A DNA stretch of 64,000 bases from JBBQVS01 sp963792705 (GTDB lineage: Bacteria; Chloroflexota; Ktedonobacteria; Ktedonobacterales; Ktedonobacteraceae): the NCBI GenBank assembly GCA_963792705.1, contig CAWBXD010000011.1, forward strand, positions 62,001 through 126,000, in the 5' to 3' direction. The stretch's first letter is position 1. Every line of letters starts with the position of its first letter. A program made the translations under genes and the position numbers. The notes under the pieces are model-generated. The model did not search any database. It was not told where the DNA came from and saw only the letters and a list, made by a program, of their open reading frames with translations. Positions 45,389-54,750 of this stretch are shown here, one piece after another.

Positions 45389-46858
45389 CTATTTTCCGCT
45401 TTCGTGGAACTGTAACGCATTACGATAGACCTCTACATAGCGAATAGCAGAAGCATGCCATGAATGATCGGCTCTCATACCGCGTTGCTGCAAAGTACGC
45501 CAGATATCGTTGAAACGATAGACTTCAAGGGCGCGCACAATGGCCGCAAACAGTTCCCAGGGGTCATAATTTGTGAACGCGAAACCGTTACCTTCGCCAG
45601 TGTGTGGATTGTATTCCTGCACCGTGTCGGCGAGTCCGCCCACACTACGCACAATAGGAACACTGCCATAACGCATCGCAATCATCTGGCTAATACCACA
45701 CGGTTCAAACCGTGATGGCATGAGAAACATATCGCTACCAGCATAAAGACGTTGTGCAAGTTCTGTATTGAAGGTTAGGAATATTGCGACTTGTTCAGGA
45801 TAACGAGCGGCAAGGCTCTGAAACATCTCATGGTAGCGTTGGTCGCCGATACCAAGTACGACAAATTGTACACCTTGTGCTAGTAGTGGTTGCATAATTT
45901 GGGCCAGCAAGTCGAAGCCTTTTTGGTCAGCGAGACGCGAAACCATTGAAATGAGCGGAACCTCGGCTCGTATAGGCAGGTGAGTCTGTTCTTGGAGTGC
46001 GACCTTATTTTCCGCGCGTGCATCTAGCGATGTAATATCAAAAGGTGTATGAATACGGCGATCATGAGCAGGGTCAAGGTCTTGATAATCAACGCCGTTA
46101 AGAATACCAAACAGCCGCTCGCGTCGTGCACGCAACATATGGTCAAGACGTTCGCCAAAGGTTGGGGTTAAAATCTCTTGTGCGTAGCGTTCACTTACCG
46201 TTGTGATGGCATCAGCAAAAAGAATACCACGGCCCATAATGTCAACGACGTTGGCAAGTTCCGCAATTTGAGGATAGACAAAACCGTTGGCGGCAACGCC
46301 CGCGACCTCAAGAATGCGATAGCCGAATATGCCTTGATAGGCGAGATTATGAATGGTATACACGGTAGCGGTATGAACAAAGAAAGGATCATCATGATAG
46401 ACGGTGTGCATCCAGTTTGGCACAATACCGGTATGCCAATCGTTGCAATGGACGATATCGGGAGACCAGTTGAGGAAACGCACAGCCTCCAGCGCAGCCC
46501 GGCAGAACAAAATGAAGCGTTCCCCATCGTCAGTATAGCCATAAATGTTTTCGCGTTCAAAGTAACGTGGCGCATCAATCATATAGACGGGAATATTATC
46601 GCCAATTATTCCCTGGCATACTGTAACCTGTACGTTATAACTCCCCATTGGAACGGAGAGGTTCTCTATAATTGTTGTCAGTTGAAACCGTTCCAGATCA
46701 ACCTGCCTATAACGCGGCATAACCAGGCGAACGTCGTGACCGAGGGCTTGAAGAGCTTTAGGTAGCGCACCTACCACATCCGCCAGTCCACCGACTTTAA
46801 CAAATGGCACGATTTCAGCAGCAAGCATATAAACCTTTAGTGGCGGTTCGCTCTGCAT
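45389..46858 (-). CDS. glgA: Glycogen synthase (ADP-glucose type)
   Basis: 489 residues, GT5 family; transfers glucose from ADP-glucose to glycogen. KVGGLADVVGALPKAL (21-36; Lys21-x-Gly-Gly binds the donor), HCNDWHTGIVP, YTIHNLAYQGIF, VSRLADQKGFDLL and SRFEPCGISQMIAMRYG (catalytic Glu context) are all present. The ATG at 46858 follows AGAAGGAAG at 6 nt; an upstream in-frame start at 46891 has no site. No other glycogen genes adjoin. Well-preserved, full length. Confidence 0.94.
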   Translation of the reverse strand: MQSEPPLKVYMLAAEIVPFVKVGGLADVVGALPKALQALGHDVRLVMPRYRQVDLERFQLTTIIENLSVPMGSYNVQVTVCQGIIGDNIPVYMIDAPRYFERENIYGYTDDGERFILFCRAALEAVRFLNWSPDIVHCNDWHTGIVPNWMHTVYHDDPFFVHTATVYTIHNLAYQGIFGYRILEVAGVAANGFVYPQIAELANVVDIMGRGILFADAITTVSERYAQEILTPTFGERLDHMLRARRERLFGILNGVDYQDLDPAHDRRIHTPFDITSLDARAENKVALQEQTHLPIRAEVPLISMVSRLADQKGFDLLAQIMQPLLAQGVQFVVLGIGDQRYHEMFQSLAARYPEQVAIFLTFNTELAQRLYAGSDMFLMPSRFEPCGISQMIAMRYGSVPIVRSVGGLADTVQEYNPHTGEGNGFAFTNYDPWELFAAIVRALEVYRFNDIWRTLQQRGMRADHSWHASAIRYVEVYRNALQFHESGK

Positions 46859-46921
46859 AATCTTCCTTCTACTCTTTTGACTATCCTTCATTATAGCATG
46901 AACACCAAGGTTAAAGAAAAT

Positions 46922-46983
46922 AAAAAACGGGATGTATAACTCTCCCTACTGAAACAAATCAGTAAAGAGAGTTATACATCCCG
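46922..46983 (-). terminator. Terminator of the bc-complex operon
   Basis: A 17-bp stem (46928-46944 with 46967-46983), an inner ACTGA/TCAGT stem in the loop, and a minus-strand TTTTTTA tail. Located just after the last gene of the operon. Confidence 0.75.
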
Positions 46984-47001
46984 CGAACAACAAATGCATT
47001 A

Positions 47002-48531
47002 CTACACTTTGTAACGATTGCGAACGAGGAATACAAACTGTATACCTGCAAGAATACCCATGAGCACGAGTAAGACAACGGCGTCGGCCTGTCCTAGTGT
47101 CGGCGGCTGTCCAGCAGCGGCTGGCGCAGGAATATTCAAGCCAGCGATGAATGGAATGTTTGGCTCCGTCTCACGGAAACCAGGAATTGAGAAGAAGGCA
47201 AATGCTCCTATGTAAATGAAGAGACACGTACCAACAATCAACCACATTCCTGTGCAACCTAGATTGTTTTCACCCACAACCGCAAACTCACGACGTGCCA
47301 CGCTTGTCCAAACGGCAGCAAGTACCAGACCTGCACCACAAAGTAGCAGAGCGATGAGCAATTCCTCTGGATGCATGTGAACAAGCAGAGTTGTTAATGC
47401 TAAAACAGCGACAGTAGAGACACCACCGATAATAACAATGTTACGGTGTGCTTTCCACGCCCATATTGCTGCAGCCAGCACAATGAAGAAGTTTACCGAG
47501 ACGATGGCATCGATAATATAGCCAGCTTGCGGTGAGAATGAGCAACTCGCGGGAATAGCAGTTTGGCGAGCGCAAATTGTCAGGAAGTCACCAAGGCCAA
47601 TAAAGCTCCAAGAGTGTATCCAGGCAATAAGTGGGTAGGCCAATAACGCGAAGAGCACGAGAATTGCACCAAGTTGTGCAAGGCCGAGCGCACCAAAGCC
47701 ATAGAGAGCCGCCATTGTGCGCTTACGTACAGGGCGCATCAAGTAGTGTAAGCGGAGTGCGAACGCACCAAGAACCAGGAAGACAGTTATACCAAGCAAT
47801 GTTCCTAGAACAAGGTCAACAATCTTCGTGCCACGAAACGGATGAGCATCAACTATTTTACCATTGACCAGATGTCCAGGGAAAAGTGTTACGCCAATAC
47901 CGGTGTCACTATAATAGGTGTAGAAGATGGTGAACGCAACAAGGAGTACGGTAGCGATAATAATCATCCAACGAATCATAGGCGTTGTGCCAAGATCACG
48001 ACGGTCGGAATTACGCAGTTCTCCAAGTGCCAGGACACTATAAAACACCATAGCACCGCCAACACCCAGTATAATGGCTCCAATCATTACCAAGTCGAAT
48101 GCTTGTGGCTGGAACCAGAGGAAGTTGCCTCCAAGGATCGGCAGAATATGTGTATTACTGGTTGGAAAGTACTGATTGCAGACATTTTGTTTCACACTAC
48201 AGCCCGTAGTAACCGCAAGCAGCATAATCGCCAGCCCGACGAGGGACATGACCGCACCAAGCCCAGTAAGGATGATAGGTGGTAAAACAGGCTTAGGATC
48301 AAAGAGCAAGACGATAACTTGAATGACGGCAAAGCCAGCCAAGCATGTCAAGCCCATAGCCAACGACCCTTGCTCCGCACCTACAAGCGAAGCAGCAGTC
48401 ATTTGCAAATAGATATAACTGGGTACTTGACCCACAAGCAAAGCAGCGATGAAAAAGAAGCCAACGGCAAAAACCATTGCACGTGCCCATGACATCTGCT
48501 CTGCTACATCTCGACGTTGTGTTTGTTGCAT
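47002..48531 (-). CDS. Polytopic membrane protein of the bc-complex operon, unknown function
   Basis: 509 residues with about 12 hydrophobic helices (first at ~16-38, last at ~482-502). Extracytoplasmic loops contain four Cys (TGCSVKQNVCNQYF, ICARQTAIPASCSF). It has no heme-ligand spacing as in cytochrome b and no NrfD, ActF or Mrp signature I recognise. It is the last gene of the cytochrome b, subunit IV, Rieske, cupredoxin series, so a structural or quinone-related role is plausible by context only. The ATG at 48531 follows AAAGGG. A terminator separates it from the cupredoxin gene, so it may have its own promoter. Confidence 0.6.
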   Translation of the reverse strand: MQQTQRRDVAEQMSWARAMVFAVGFFFIAALLVGQVPSYIYLQMTAASLVGAEQGSLAMGLTCLAGFAVIQVIVLLFDPKPVLPPIILTGLGAVMSLVGLAIMLLAVTTGCSVKQNVCNQYFPTSNTHILPILGGNFLWFQPQAFDLVMIGAIILGVGGAMVFYSVLALGELRNSDRRDLGTTPMIRWMIIIATVLLVAFTIFYTYYSDTGIGVTLFPGHLVNGKIVDAHPFRGTKIVDLVLGTLLGITVFLVLGAFALRLHYLMRPVRKRTMAALYGFGALGLAQLGAILVLFALLAYPLIAWIHSWSFIGLGDFLTICARQTAIPASCSFSPQAGYIIDAIVSVNFFIVLAAAIWAWKAHRNIVIIGGVSTVAVLALTTLLVHMHPEELLIALLLCGAGLVLAAVWTSVARREFAVVGENNLGCTGMWLIVGTCLFIYIGAFAFFSIPGFRETEPNIPFIAGLNIPAPAAAGQPPTLGQADAVVLLVLMGILAGIQFVFLVRNRYKV

Positions 48532-48595
48532 AGATCGCGAACCCTTTCAACATGATATGCTCTCATACCATGACAAGCGATCAGAAAAGAAACAG

Positions 48596-48620
48596 TGTCG
48601 CAGCTTTTGAAGCTGCGACA
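48596..48620 (-). terminator. Terminator after the cupredoxin gene
   Basis: An 11-bp perfect stem TGTCGCAGCTT/AAGCTGCGACA with a 3-base loop, minus-strand tail CTGTTTCTTTTC. Confidence 0.6.
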
Positions 48621-48630
48621 TTTCAATTTT

Positions 48631-49668
48631 TTACGGAACTATCGTTAGTTCTGCAAGCATCGTGGGATGCACTGAGCAGAAGTAGACGAGAGTATGATTC
48701 GACGGATTAAAGGTATACGCGGCCTTGGTCACGGTATATGTGTAAGTATGTCCTGTTTGAACAAGAGGAACCTGCTTAGTCGAGTCAAAGATCTGTGGTG
48801 CAGGATTAGCGGTGCTTGATCCATCACCATGCAAGGCAATGATGGTATGACCAACAGAACTCTTATTGACCCAGGTGATCACCGTACCGACTTTTACCTT
48901 TACGTTGATTGGATCAAAACAAGACGGGTTACACACCTGGTTGGCAGCAGTGTTTGAGATGTTGATCGTAATAGCTTTCATAGCCGTCATATCAGTAGGC
49001 GCGCCGAATTGTCCAACTTTTCCTTGTGCCACGGCCGTAGCGTAAGCGGCAGGATTGCCAGTTAGCGGATTGCCAGCAGCATCGACGCCACCGTTTTGCA
49101 AGAAGTCAGGAAGTTTGTTAAAGCCATTGGCTGAAGCACCATAAGCAAAACCGTTCTTCTGCAAATATTGAGGGTCGGCTGAACGAACAAACTGGAACAG
49201 GTACTCGATGTCGTTGGTAGACAATGGACCATTAAAATCCTGACCATACACAATCGCATTTTTATTAGCTGGTTGGGGCACAGCAGGATTATAGATGCCA
49301 CCATCGATAGTGCGATGAAGATCATCATCGCTCATCTTATTCAACGCATCAATTGTGTAGCCATTGTACTTGGGATTAATTACTTTATTATTAATAATGG
49401 TATAGCAGCCCTCGGTACAATACTGTGCATAGAGACCCATGCCCCGTTGTACCGCAAGAGTGTGTTGCTCATCCTTCGCGCTCGCCTGGTTATTTCCTTC
49501 GACAATCCAGAACACAGGGATCATGATAGAGACGATTGCCAACATAATAAGAGCACCCGACCCTGCCTTCTCAACTGCATTCGAGCGAGCGTAGAACATG
49601 TACAGCAAGCCACTCGTCGCCACTAATGCAACGATGATGCCTACGGCAACATATCCGAAATTTACCAT
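48631..49668 (-). CDS. Membrane-bound cytochrome c-like/cupredoxin fusion lacking a CxxCH heme site
   Basis: 345 residues. Helices at ~5-25 and ~37-56, then a cytochrome c-fold-like region (~70-160: GMGLYAQYCTEGCYTI, LSTNDIEYLFQFVRS) in which the heme motif is replaced by CTEGCY, without the His ligand. The C-terminal domain (~235-345) is a plastocyanin/azurin-type cupredoxin with a type 1 copper ligand set: His in VGHTIIAL, and Cys, His, Met in VYFCSVHPTM. It is the fourth gene of the bc-complex set and the likely electron acceptor from that complex. The ATG at 49668 follows GAGG. Domain call is strong; loss of heme is read directly. Confidence 0.8.
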   Translation of the reverse strand: MVNFGYVAVGIIVALVATSGLLYMFYARSNAVEKAGSGALIMLAIVSIMIPVFWIVEGNNQASAKDEQHTLAVQRGMGLYAQYCTEGCYTIINNKVINPKYNGYTIDALNKMSDDDLHRTIDGGIYNPAVPQPANKNAIVYGQDFNGPLSTNDIEYLFQFVRSADPQYLQKNGFAYGASANGFNKLPDFLQNGGVDAAGNPLTGNPAAYATAVAQGKVGQFGAPTDMTAMKAITINISNTAANQVCNPSCFDPINVKVKVGTVITWVNKSSVGHTIIALHGDGSSTANPAPQIFDSTKQVPLVQTGHTYTYTVTKAAYTFNPSNHTLVYFCSVHPTMLAELTIVP

Positions 49669-49771
49669 AACTCAAACCTCGTGATGCATGCCTAACTATC
49701 TCTCAAAAAAGAAGAATACCGACATGATCTATTTACTTTGATAGCATTTAGACTACGTATCTTTAACAGCA

Positions 49772-49812
49772 TCCTGTCTCTAAAAACAGAAAGACCATTT
49801 TTAGAGACAGGA
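49772..49812 (-). terminator. 15-bp perfect hairpin after the Rieske gene
   Basis: Arms 49772-49786 and 49798-49812, loop of 11. It sits between the Rieske stop and the cupredoxin start. There is no U-tract, so it may be a partial terminator or a processing or stability hairpin. Confidence 0.5.
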
Positions 49813-49869
49813 TAAAGTGTCTATGTTGTCAAAAGGTACAGCACAACTCTGCCTCAAAAGACCAGAGTT

Positions 49870-50559
49870 TTAACTTGCACTACATAGTTTTGATGGTGGG
49901 GCGATCAACTGTGTTGTATTATCTGGATGTGGCACTTTTGTGTTAAGCACCCCTGTATCAACAATAACGTCTTGCCCACTGAAGTTAAGTTGAAAACGGT
50001 TCAAACTAATTGGTGCAGGACCATCGAGCCACTCGCCAGTAACGTTATAGTGTGAACCGTGGCAAGGACATTTAAAACTTGAGCAATCGTCACGGAACGG
50101 AACGGTACAGCCCAAGTGAACGCACTTCTGATAGAGTGCTATCCAGAATGAGCCATCCTGGTCCTTGAGAACCGACTCGGACTCTAACTGACCGGCAAGT
50201 CCTTGAATTGGACGAAACGGAAAGCTGGCATCCATGTGAATAATGTATGTTTTCGCAGCCTGGTTATAAAACACGCCCTTCGACCCTTTAGTAAATTCAT
50301 CAAGGGTCTTTGCCGCAGGGAAGTCACCCTTCAGACCGACTGTGATAGGAGCGCCAAACTGCCCAGCAAGGTTTGGATAAAGCATATATAATGCACCTGC
50401 AACGGCGGAGGTTGCGGACAGGCCCCATACTGCAAGCATAGACCTGCGTAAGAAGCGGCGACGTGATTGGCGTTGTTGGCCTATCTCTGCCGCTTCCGCA
50501 CCACCACCATGAAGAACTTCATATTGTTGCGGTGTAATTGGTGGTGTATCAAGACTCAT
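49870..50559 (-). CDS. Rieske iron-sulfur protein of a bc-type complex
   Basis: 229 residues. One N-terminal helix after a twin-Arg-like stretch (RRRFLRRSMLAVWG; a Tat-type anchor). The [2Fe-2S] ligand boxes are CVHLGC (~145-150) and CPCHGSHYN (~165-173), both complete with Cys and His. It carries electrons from quinol at cytochrome b to the acceptor protein. Downstream of the subunit IV gene by 30 bases; the ATG at 50559 follows AGAGGA. Confidence 0.93.
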   Translation of the reverse strand: MSLDTPPITPQQYEVLHGGGAEAAEIGQQRQSRRRFLRRSMLAVWGLSATSAVAGALYMLYPNLAGQFGAPITVGLKGDFPAAKTLDEFTKGSKGVFYNQAAKTYIIHMDASFPFRPIQGLAGQLESESVLKDQDGSFWIALYQKCVHLGCTVPFRDDCSSFKCPCHGSHYNVTGEWLDGPAPISLNRFQLNFSGQDVIVDTGVLNTKVPHPDNTTQLIAPPSKLCSAS

Positions 50560-50589
50560 AATAAGTTATCCTCTTTTTCTCGGTTTCGC

Positions 50590-51132
50590 CTACAGGTCGA
50601 AGTAGAGACCCTGCCAGGGCCAGACCCACACCCACCCTGGTCCTCTAAAGAAGCTACCAGCGATAGTGATGAAGGCCCAGAAAACCAGAAACATGGTAAA
50701 GGTTACGATAGCGACCTTGCGGTCAGCATATGCGCGGCTGGGATTGCGATCTACATAGGGCAACACAGCCAGAGCGAGCAACGTCAAGCCAGGAGCAAGC
50801 ACACCACCCGTTGTTGGTGGGAAGTAGTGCAGGAGTTCCTGCAAGCCCAGGAAATACCAGGGCGCTTTTGCCGGGTTTGGCGTAAGGTTTGGATTGGCAG
50901 GGCCACGCAATGGTGCATCAATTCTAATTGCCAGCATCGTGATCATAACGGTCACGATGGTAGCTGAGAAGAACTCACGAACCAGTAAATGGGGCCACAC
51001 GAAGACCGAGTCTTCGAGTGGCTTCTCAACGCGCGTGATTGCTTCCTGCTTGACCACAGCCAGTGTACGGTACCGTCGCTGTGTCGCGGCGGCCTGTGTC
51101 TGGACTCTTGGTTCTTTCTGTTCAATTGACAT
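50590..51132 (-). CDS. Cytochrome b C-terminal subunit (PetD/subunit IV-like)
   Basis: 180 residues with three hydrophobic helices. It includes PNPAKAPWYFLGLQELLHYF, the family segment that ends in the Q-site region in place of the mitochondrial PEWY loop (here APWY), and an Ala/Arg-rich basic N-terminus. Together with the gene before it this forms a split cytochrome b as in b6f-type complexes. The ATG at 51132 follows GAGAGGA, 41 bases after cytochrome b6. Confidence 0.88.
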   Translation of the reverse strand: MSIEQKEPRVQTQAAATQRRYRTLAVVKQEAITRVEKPLEDSVFVWPHLLVREFFSATIVTVMITMLAIRIDAPLRGPANPNLTPNPAKAPWYFLGLQELLHYFPPTTGGVLAPGLTLLALAVLPYVDRNPSRAYADRKVAIVTFTMFLVFWAFITIAGSFFRGPGWVWVWPWQGLYFDL

Positions 51133-51173
51133 GTTCGTATCCTCTCAAAGCGTAGAACAGACAGGTAATCTCT

Positions 51174-51998
51174 CTAACGGGTTGCGGTACCAGCGACAGG
51201 GACGGCACGTTCCGCACTCTCTGCTCTGGCTTCCAATTCACGACGTGAGGGAGGTGGAGGACCAGCCTCGCCGCCATCCTTACGAATACGCCAAAAGTGA
51301 ACCGCCATGAGTAACGCACCTGCTAATGGAAGCAGAATGACGTGACCGACATAAAAGCGGATCAGCGTTGCCTGACCGACAGCACCGCCACCAACCAGGA
51401 CCTTGTACGCGGGATCGCCCAAGAGGGGCGTGTATGGTGCCAGGTTTGTACCAACGGTGATAGCCCAGATAGCGATCTGGTCCCAGGGCAACAGATAGCC
51501 AGTGAAACTTAGGAACAAGGTAACAAAGAAAAGAAGTACACCAATAACCCAGTTGAACTCCCTCGGTGGCTTGTACGCGCCGTGATAAAAGACGCGAATC
51601 ATATGGAGCGTTACCGAGACGACCATCAAGTGGGCTGCCCAGCGATGCATATTGCGTACTAGATGTCCAAACGAGACTGCGCTATTGAGTTGATTGATAT
51701 TCTGATAAGCGGCTCGTGTGTCAGGAACATAATAAAACATTAGGAATACGCCGGTGATAGTCAGCAACAAGAACAGGAAGAAAGAGATGCCACCCATACA
51801 CCAAGTATAGGTAATCTTCATGGCCTGGCGGCTGATTTTGACTGGGTGAAGATGCAGAAAGACGTTCCCCATCATAACCAGAGACTGGTTGAGGGGAGTG
51901 TCAGGATAGCCGTGTCGAAAGATCGAACGCCAGACTGTACTTTCGACGACCTTCTGCGTCATCACGTCGAGCAAGCTTTTATTACTGGTAGAGCTCAC
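51174..51998 (-). CDS. Cytochrome b6-like N-terminal subunit of a bc-type complex
   Basis: 274 residues, four core helices. Heme His pairs: MHRWAAHLMVVSVTLH (spacing 13) and GHVILLPLAGALLMAVH (spacing 14), the latter being the b6-type spacing. An Arg/Glu-rich tail ends the protein. Start GTG at 51998 with GAGGAGG four bases upstream. First gene of the operon cytochrome b6, subunit IV, Rieske, cupredoxin. A TATAAT-like box lies upstream at 52079-52084 (minus strand) without a clear -35. Confidence 0.92.
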   Translation of the reverse strand: MSSTSNKSLLDVMTQKVVESTVWRSIFRHGYPDTPLNQSLVMMGNVFLHLHPVKISRQAMKITYTWCMGGISFFLFLLLTITGVFLMFYYVPDTRAAYQNINQLNSAVSFGHLVRNMHRWAAHLMVVSVTLHMIRVFYHGAYKPPREFNWVIGVLLFFVTLFLSFTGYLLPWDQIAIWAITVGTNLAPYTPLLGDPAYKVLVGGGAVGQATLIRFYVGHVILLPLAGALLMAVHFWRIRKDGGEAGPPPPSRRELEARAESAERAVPVAGTATR

Positions 51999-52406
51999 TA
52001 TGCCTCCTCAAAGGATCAAAACTTGACCGTGTTTGGAAAGATAATTTGATTGCAAATATTCTTAACACTGTGTGGCAGATTATAGCATAGAACGTCCACA
52101 CTGGGTACCCCTCTTAACCAAAAGGTTGGAACGTTTGCACTTCTTCCTCTAATTATAAAGCATAAAGGGGTCAAACGAGAAGAGTTACGCACTTTGGTAG
52201 TACATCAAGCTGAAACGAGTAATGCTATATATGTAGAGTACCTGTACGCCTCTTCTTCAACATCAGGTACTTACCTGATTTTTGGGCATTCCCTACCTGA
52301 TTATTTTGTTATAAAGAGTGTAAAAGAATTGTTTGACACTAGAAACAAAAAGCCGATACAATTACAATAGTATAAAAGAGCGTATAAGTATCGCAAAGAG
52401 AACGGT
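51999..52406. other. Divergent intergenic region of the bc operon and a two-component system
   Basis: 408 bases with no supported gene. It contains the -10-like box for the minus-strand operon (52079-52084) and the plus-strand promoter at 52333-52362. The two imperfect ACCTGATT words (52274 and 52297) could be regulator sites. Confidence 0.4.
52333..52362 (+). promoter_or_regulatory. Sigma70 promoter of the sensor kinase gene
   Basis: TTGACA, 18-bp spacer, TACAAT, 45 bases before the ATG at 52407. Confidence 0.6.
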
Positions 52407-53507
52407 ATGATGAATGATTCCGGCATAAAGTATGAAGAGGTGGTTCAAAATAACAAGCTTCTCCGTCCACTTCTTGGTATCCCTGTTTTTTATAAAGTGT
52501 TACTTGCCAATAGTTTAATTATCTTTGTTGGTGCAACTGGTGGAACGTGGCTTGCCTCTCAGTTGAATAGTACGACCTATGCGCCAATTTCGCTTATCGT
52601 GTTTGTCGCAATCGGCTGGCTTGTTAGCGTGATCCTGAATTTTGTCGTGTTGCAAATAGCCTTTCGTCCATTGATGGACTTAGGGAAGGTGATGAAGCGT
52701 GTGCAGACGGGTGAACGTACTCTGCGCGCGTCTTTGACAGGCGTCGATCCTGAAGCGGATCAACTTGCGAGCACGTTTAACGTGATGTTAGAAGCGATTG
52801 ACGAGGCCAACCGTGTACGTGCGAGCCAGATTATCAAGGCGCAAGAGCAAGAGCGTAAGCGTATCGCGCGTGAACTTCATGACGAAACTTCTCAAGTACT
52901 CACATCATTGCTCATTAGCCTCGCGGTGCTAGAGGAGTCTATCACGACGCAAGAGGCACGAGACCGCATCACGGAGACGCGGCGGTTAGCGCATCAGACA
53001 TTACGCGCTATCCGAAATTTGAGTATTGACCTACGTCCAAGCGCACTCGATGATCTTGGCTTGTTGCCTGCATTGCGCTGGTATGTCAAGGAATACCAAC
53101 AAAAAACCAATATACAGGTCGAGTTTCATACCACGGGTTTCAAGGACCGCGAACGCCTCTCACCTGAAATGGAGACAGCACTCTATCGCATTGTCCAGGA
53201 GTCGCTCACCAATGTTGCCAAACATGCTCAAGCGCATAAAGTAACAATTCTGTTGCGTGAAGAGGCTGATGCAGTCGATGTCACAATTACGGATGACGGA
53301 CGCGGGTTTGACTTTGAAGAACTACAAAAGACGGGTGATCAGGACAGAGGTCTGGGATTAGTGGGTATGCAAGAACGCGCACTACTGCTTGATGGAACAG
53401 CAACAGTAGAGTCCAAACCTGGACATGGGACGGTGGTGCAAGTACACATTCCAGTGCTCTTTGTGCCATACCACGAAAAAAGTGCTCCTGCCGAACTTGC
53501 AGTGTAG
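52407..53507 (+). CDS. NarL/DesK-type sensor histidine kinase
   Basis: 366 residues. Two helices (~29-50 and ~58-82) with almost no extracytoplasmic loop, HAMP (~83-135), then HisKA_3 with QERKRIARELHDETSQVLTS (phospho-His ~160), RPSALDDLGLLPAL, and the HATPase with DDGRGFDF and GLGLVGMQERALLL. No sensor domain is seen outside the membrane, so a membrane or intramembrane signal is likely. It pairs with the LuxR-type regulator 61 bases downstream. Divergent from the bc operon, which it might control; this is only positional. Confidence 0.9.
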   Translation: MMNDSGIKYEEVVQNNKLLRPLLGIPVFYKVLLANSLIIFVGATGGTWLASQLNSTTYAPISLIVFVAIGWLVSVILNFVVLQIAFRPLMDLGKVMKRVQTGERTLRASLTGVDPEADQLASTFNVMLEAIDEANRVRASQIIKAQEQERKRIARELHDETSQVLTSLLISLAVLEESITTQEARDRITETRRLAHQTLRAIRNLSIDLRPSALDDLGLLPALRWYVKEYQQKTNIQVEFHTTGFKDRERLSPEMETALYRIVQESLTNVAKHAQAHKVTILLREEADAVDVTITDDGRGFDFEELQKTGDQDRGLGLVGMQERALLLDGTATVESKPGHGTVVQVHIPVLFVPYHEKSAPAELAV

Positions 53508-53568
53508 AGCAACAAGTGGCTGTGTCATGGAGGACACATCTATGTAGGGGTTATGAGGAAAGAAATTA

Positions 53569-54219
53569 ATGACGATACATATTCTACTTGCTGACGACCA
53601 CACAATTCTTCGTGCAGGCTTACGCATGATGCTTAATGCACAGCCTGATTTTGAGGTTGTCGGAGAGGCACAGGATGGACGGCAGGCCATTCAAGAGGCA
53701 CAGAAACTTCAACCTGATGTTATCCTGATGGATATTACTATGCCCGACATGAATGGAATCGAGGCAACACGGCAAATTAAAAAGCTGTTACCAGAGACAA
53801 AGGTCTTGATTTTGACCATGCATGAACATGACGAGTATGTGTTTCAAGCACTACGAGCGGGTGCTTCAGGATATATGCTCAAGGAGGCGGCGGATACCGA
53901 CCTAATCTCCGCACTTCGTGTTATTCAGAATGGACAGTTTTATCTTTCCCCTACCGCACAATCGGTGATGGTTGGTGACTATCTGCAACGCGTGCGTACT
54001 GGTGAAGAGAAAGATAGTTATAGTAGTTTAACTGAGCGTGAACGGGAGATACTGAAGCTGGTAGCGGAGGGCTATACAAATAACCAGATCGCGGAACGTT
54101 TGATTATTAGCCCTAAAACGGTGGATACGCACCGCACACATGTTATGGACAAACTCAACTTGCATAGCCGTGCGGAACTTGTAAAGTACGCGATGCGGCG
54201 TGGCCTCTTGGAAGATTAA
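53569..54219 (+). CDS. LuxR/NarL-type response regulator
   Basis: 216 residues. Receiver with ILLADDHTILR (Asp9-Asp10), VILMDITMPDMNGIE (phospho-Asp ~54), Lys in YMLKEAA; LuxR-type HTH at ~150-210 with LTEREREILKLVAEGYTNNQ, then IAERLIISPKTVDTHRTHVM. The partner of the upstream histidine kinase. The ATG follows GAGGAAAG. A hairpin follows at 54224. Confidence 0.93.
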   Translation: MTIHILLADDHTILRAGLRMMLNAQPDFEVVGEAQDGRQAIQEAQKLQPDVILMDITMPDMNGIEATRQIKKLLPETKVLILTMHEHDEYVFQALRAGASGYMLKEAADTDLISALRVIQNGQFYLSPTAQSVMVGDYLQRVRTGEEKDSYSSLTEREREILKLVAEGYTNNQIAERLIISPKTVDTHRTHVMDKLNLHSRAELVKYAMRRGLLED

Positions 54220-54223
54220 TAAG

Positions 54224-54280
54224 GCGTTATTGTATTGGCTGTTACTGCACGATGTGCAATAACAACCAATACAATAACGC
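54224..54280 (-). terminator. Long hairpin between convergent genes
   Basis: 27-base arms with two C-A mismatches on the plus strand that become G-U pairs in minus-strand RNA, loop of three. This assigns it to the 54285-54650 gene. Confidence 0.65.
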
Positions 54281-54284
54281 TCAT

Positions 54285-54650
54285 TTATTCGCTGTCCGCG
54301 TCGAAGTCAACGGTTGGATCGCCTTCTTCGGCAAAATATTCGTCACTATAGAAACCGACATCCTTGCCAACATAAACGCTCACAAGAAAATCGTCACGTG
54401 GCATATCCGCTGAAAGCACAAGGTCCTCGTCGATCTGCTCGATGAGTTTTGTGAGATCCGCTTCTTCCAACTCGCGTTCTAAAATAAGAGTACCATGCAC
54501 CGCCGTTGTAGTGAAGTGAATGTCTACGGTACCGATGCGATTGTTGCTCTGCAAGTTACTGCCTTGCATGATGTAGTAGCCCTCGGAATGGGGTGTACGA
54601 AAGTGTCGCTCGAAATGAATATCATCCATGCAGTGTATGTGCGCGGTCAA
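54285..54650 (-). CDS. Small acidic protein, unknown function
   Basis: 121 residues: an N-terminal stretch rich in His (AHIHCMDDIHFERHFRTPH), a central beta-rich part (GTVDIHFTTTAVHGTLILER) and a very acidic C-terminus (YFAEEGDPTVDFDADSE). The longest frame starts with TTG at 54650; an ATG at 54629 is the alternative. AAAGGAG lies ~14 nt before the TTG, which is far. No family recognised. It has its own terminator. Confidence 0.55.
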   Translation of the reverse strand: MTAHIHCMDDIHFERHFRTPHSEGYYIMQGSNLQSNNRIGTVDIHFTTTAVHGTLILERELEEADLTKLIEQIDEDLVLSADMPRDDFLVSVYVGKDVGFYSDEYFAEEGDPTVDFDADSE

Positions 54651-54750
54651 ACTTTTGCCGCGTGCTCCTTTCTCGATGTCTCCCCTGTAGCCTCAAATAC
54701 CTTTTTTTGTCGAGTATTACAAAGACAAAGGCATTATATCATAATCGCTT

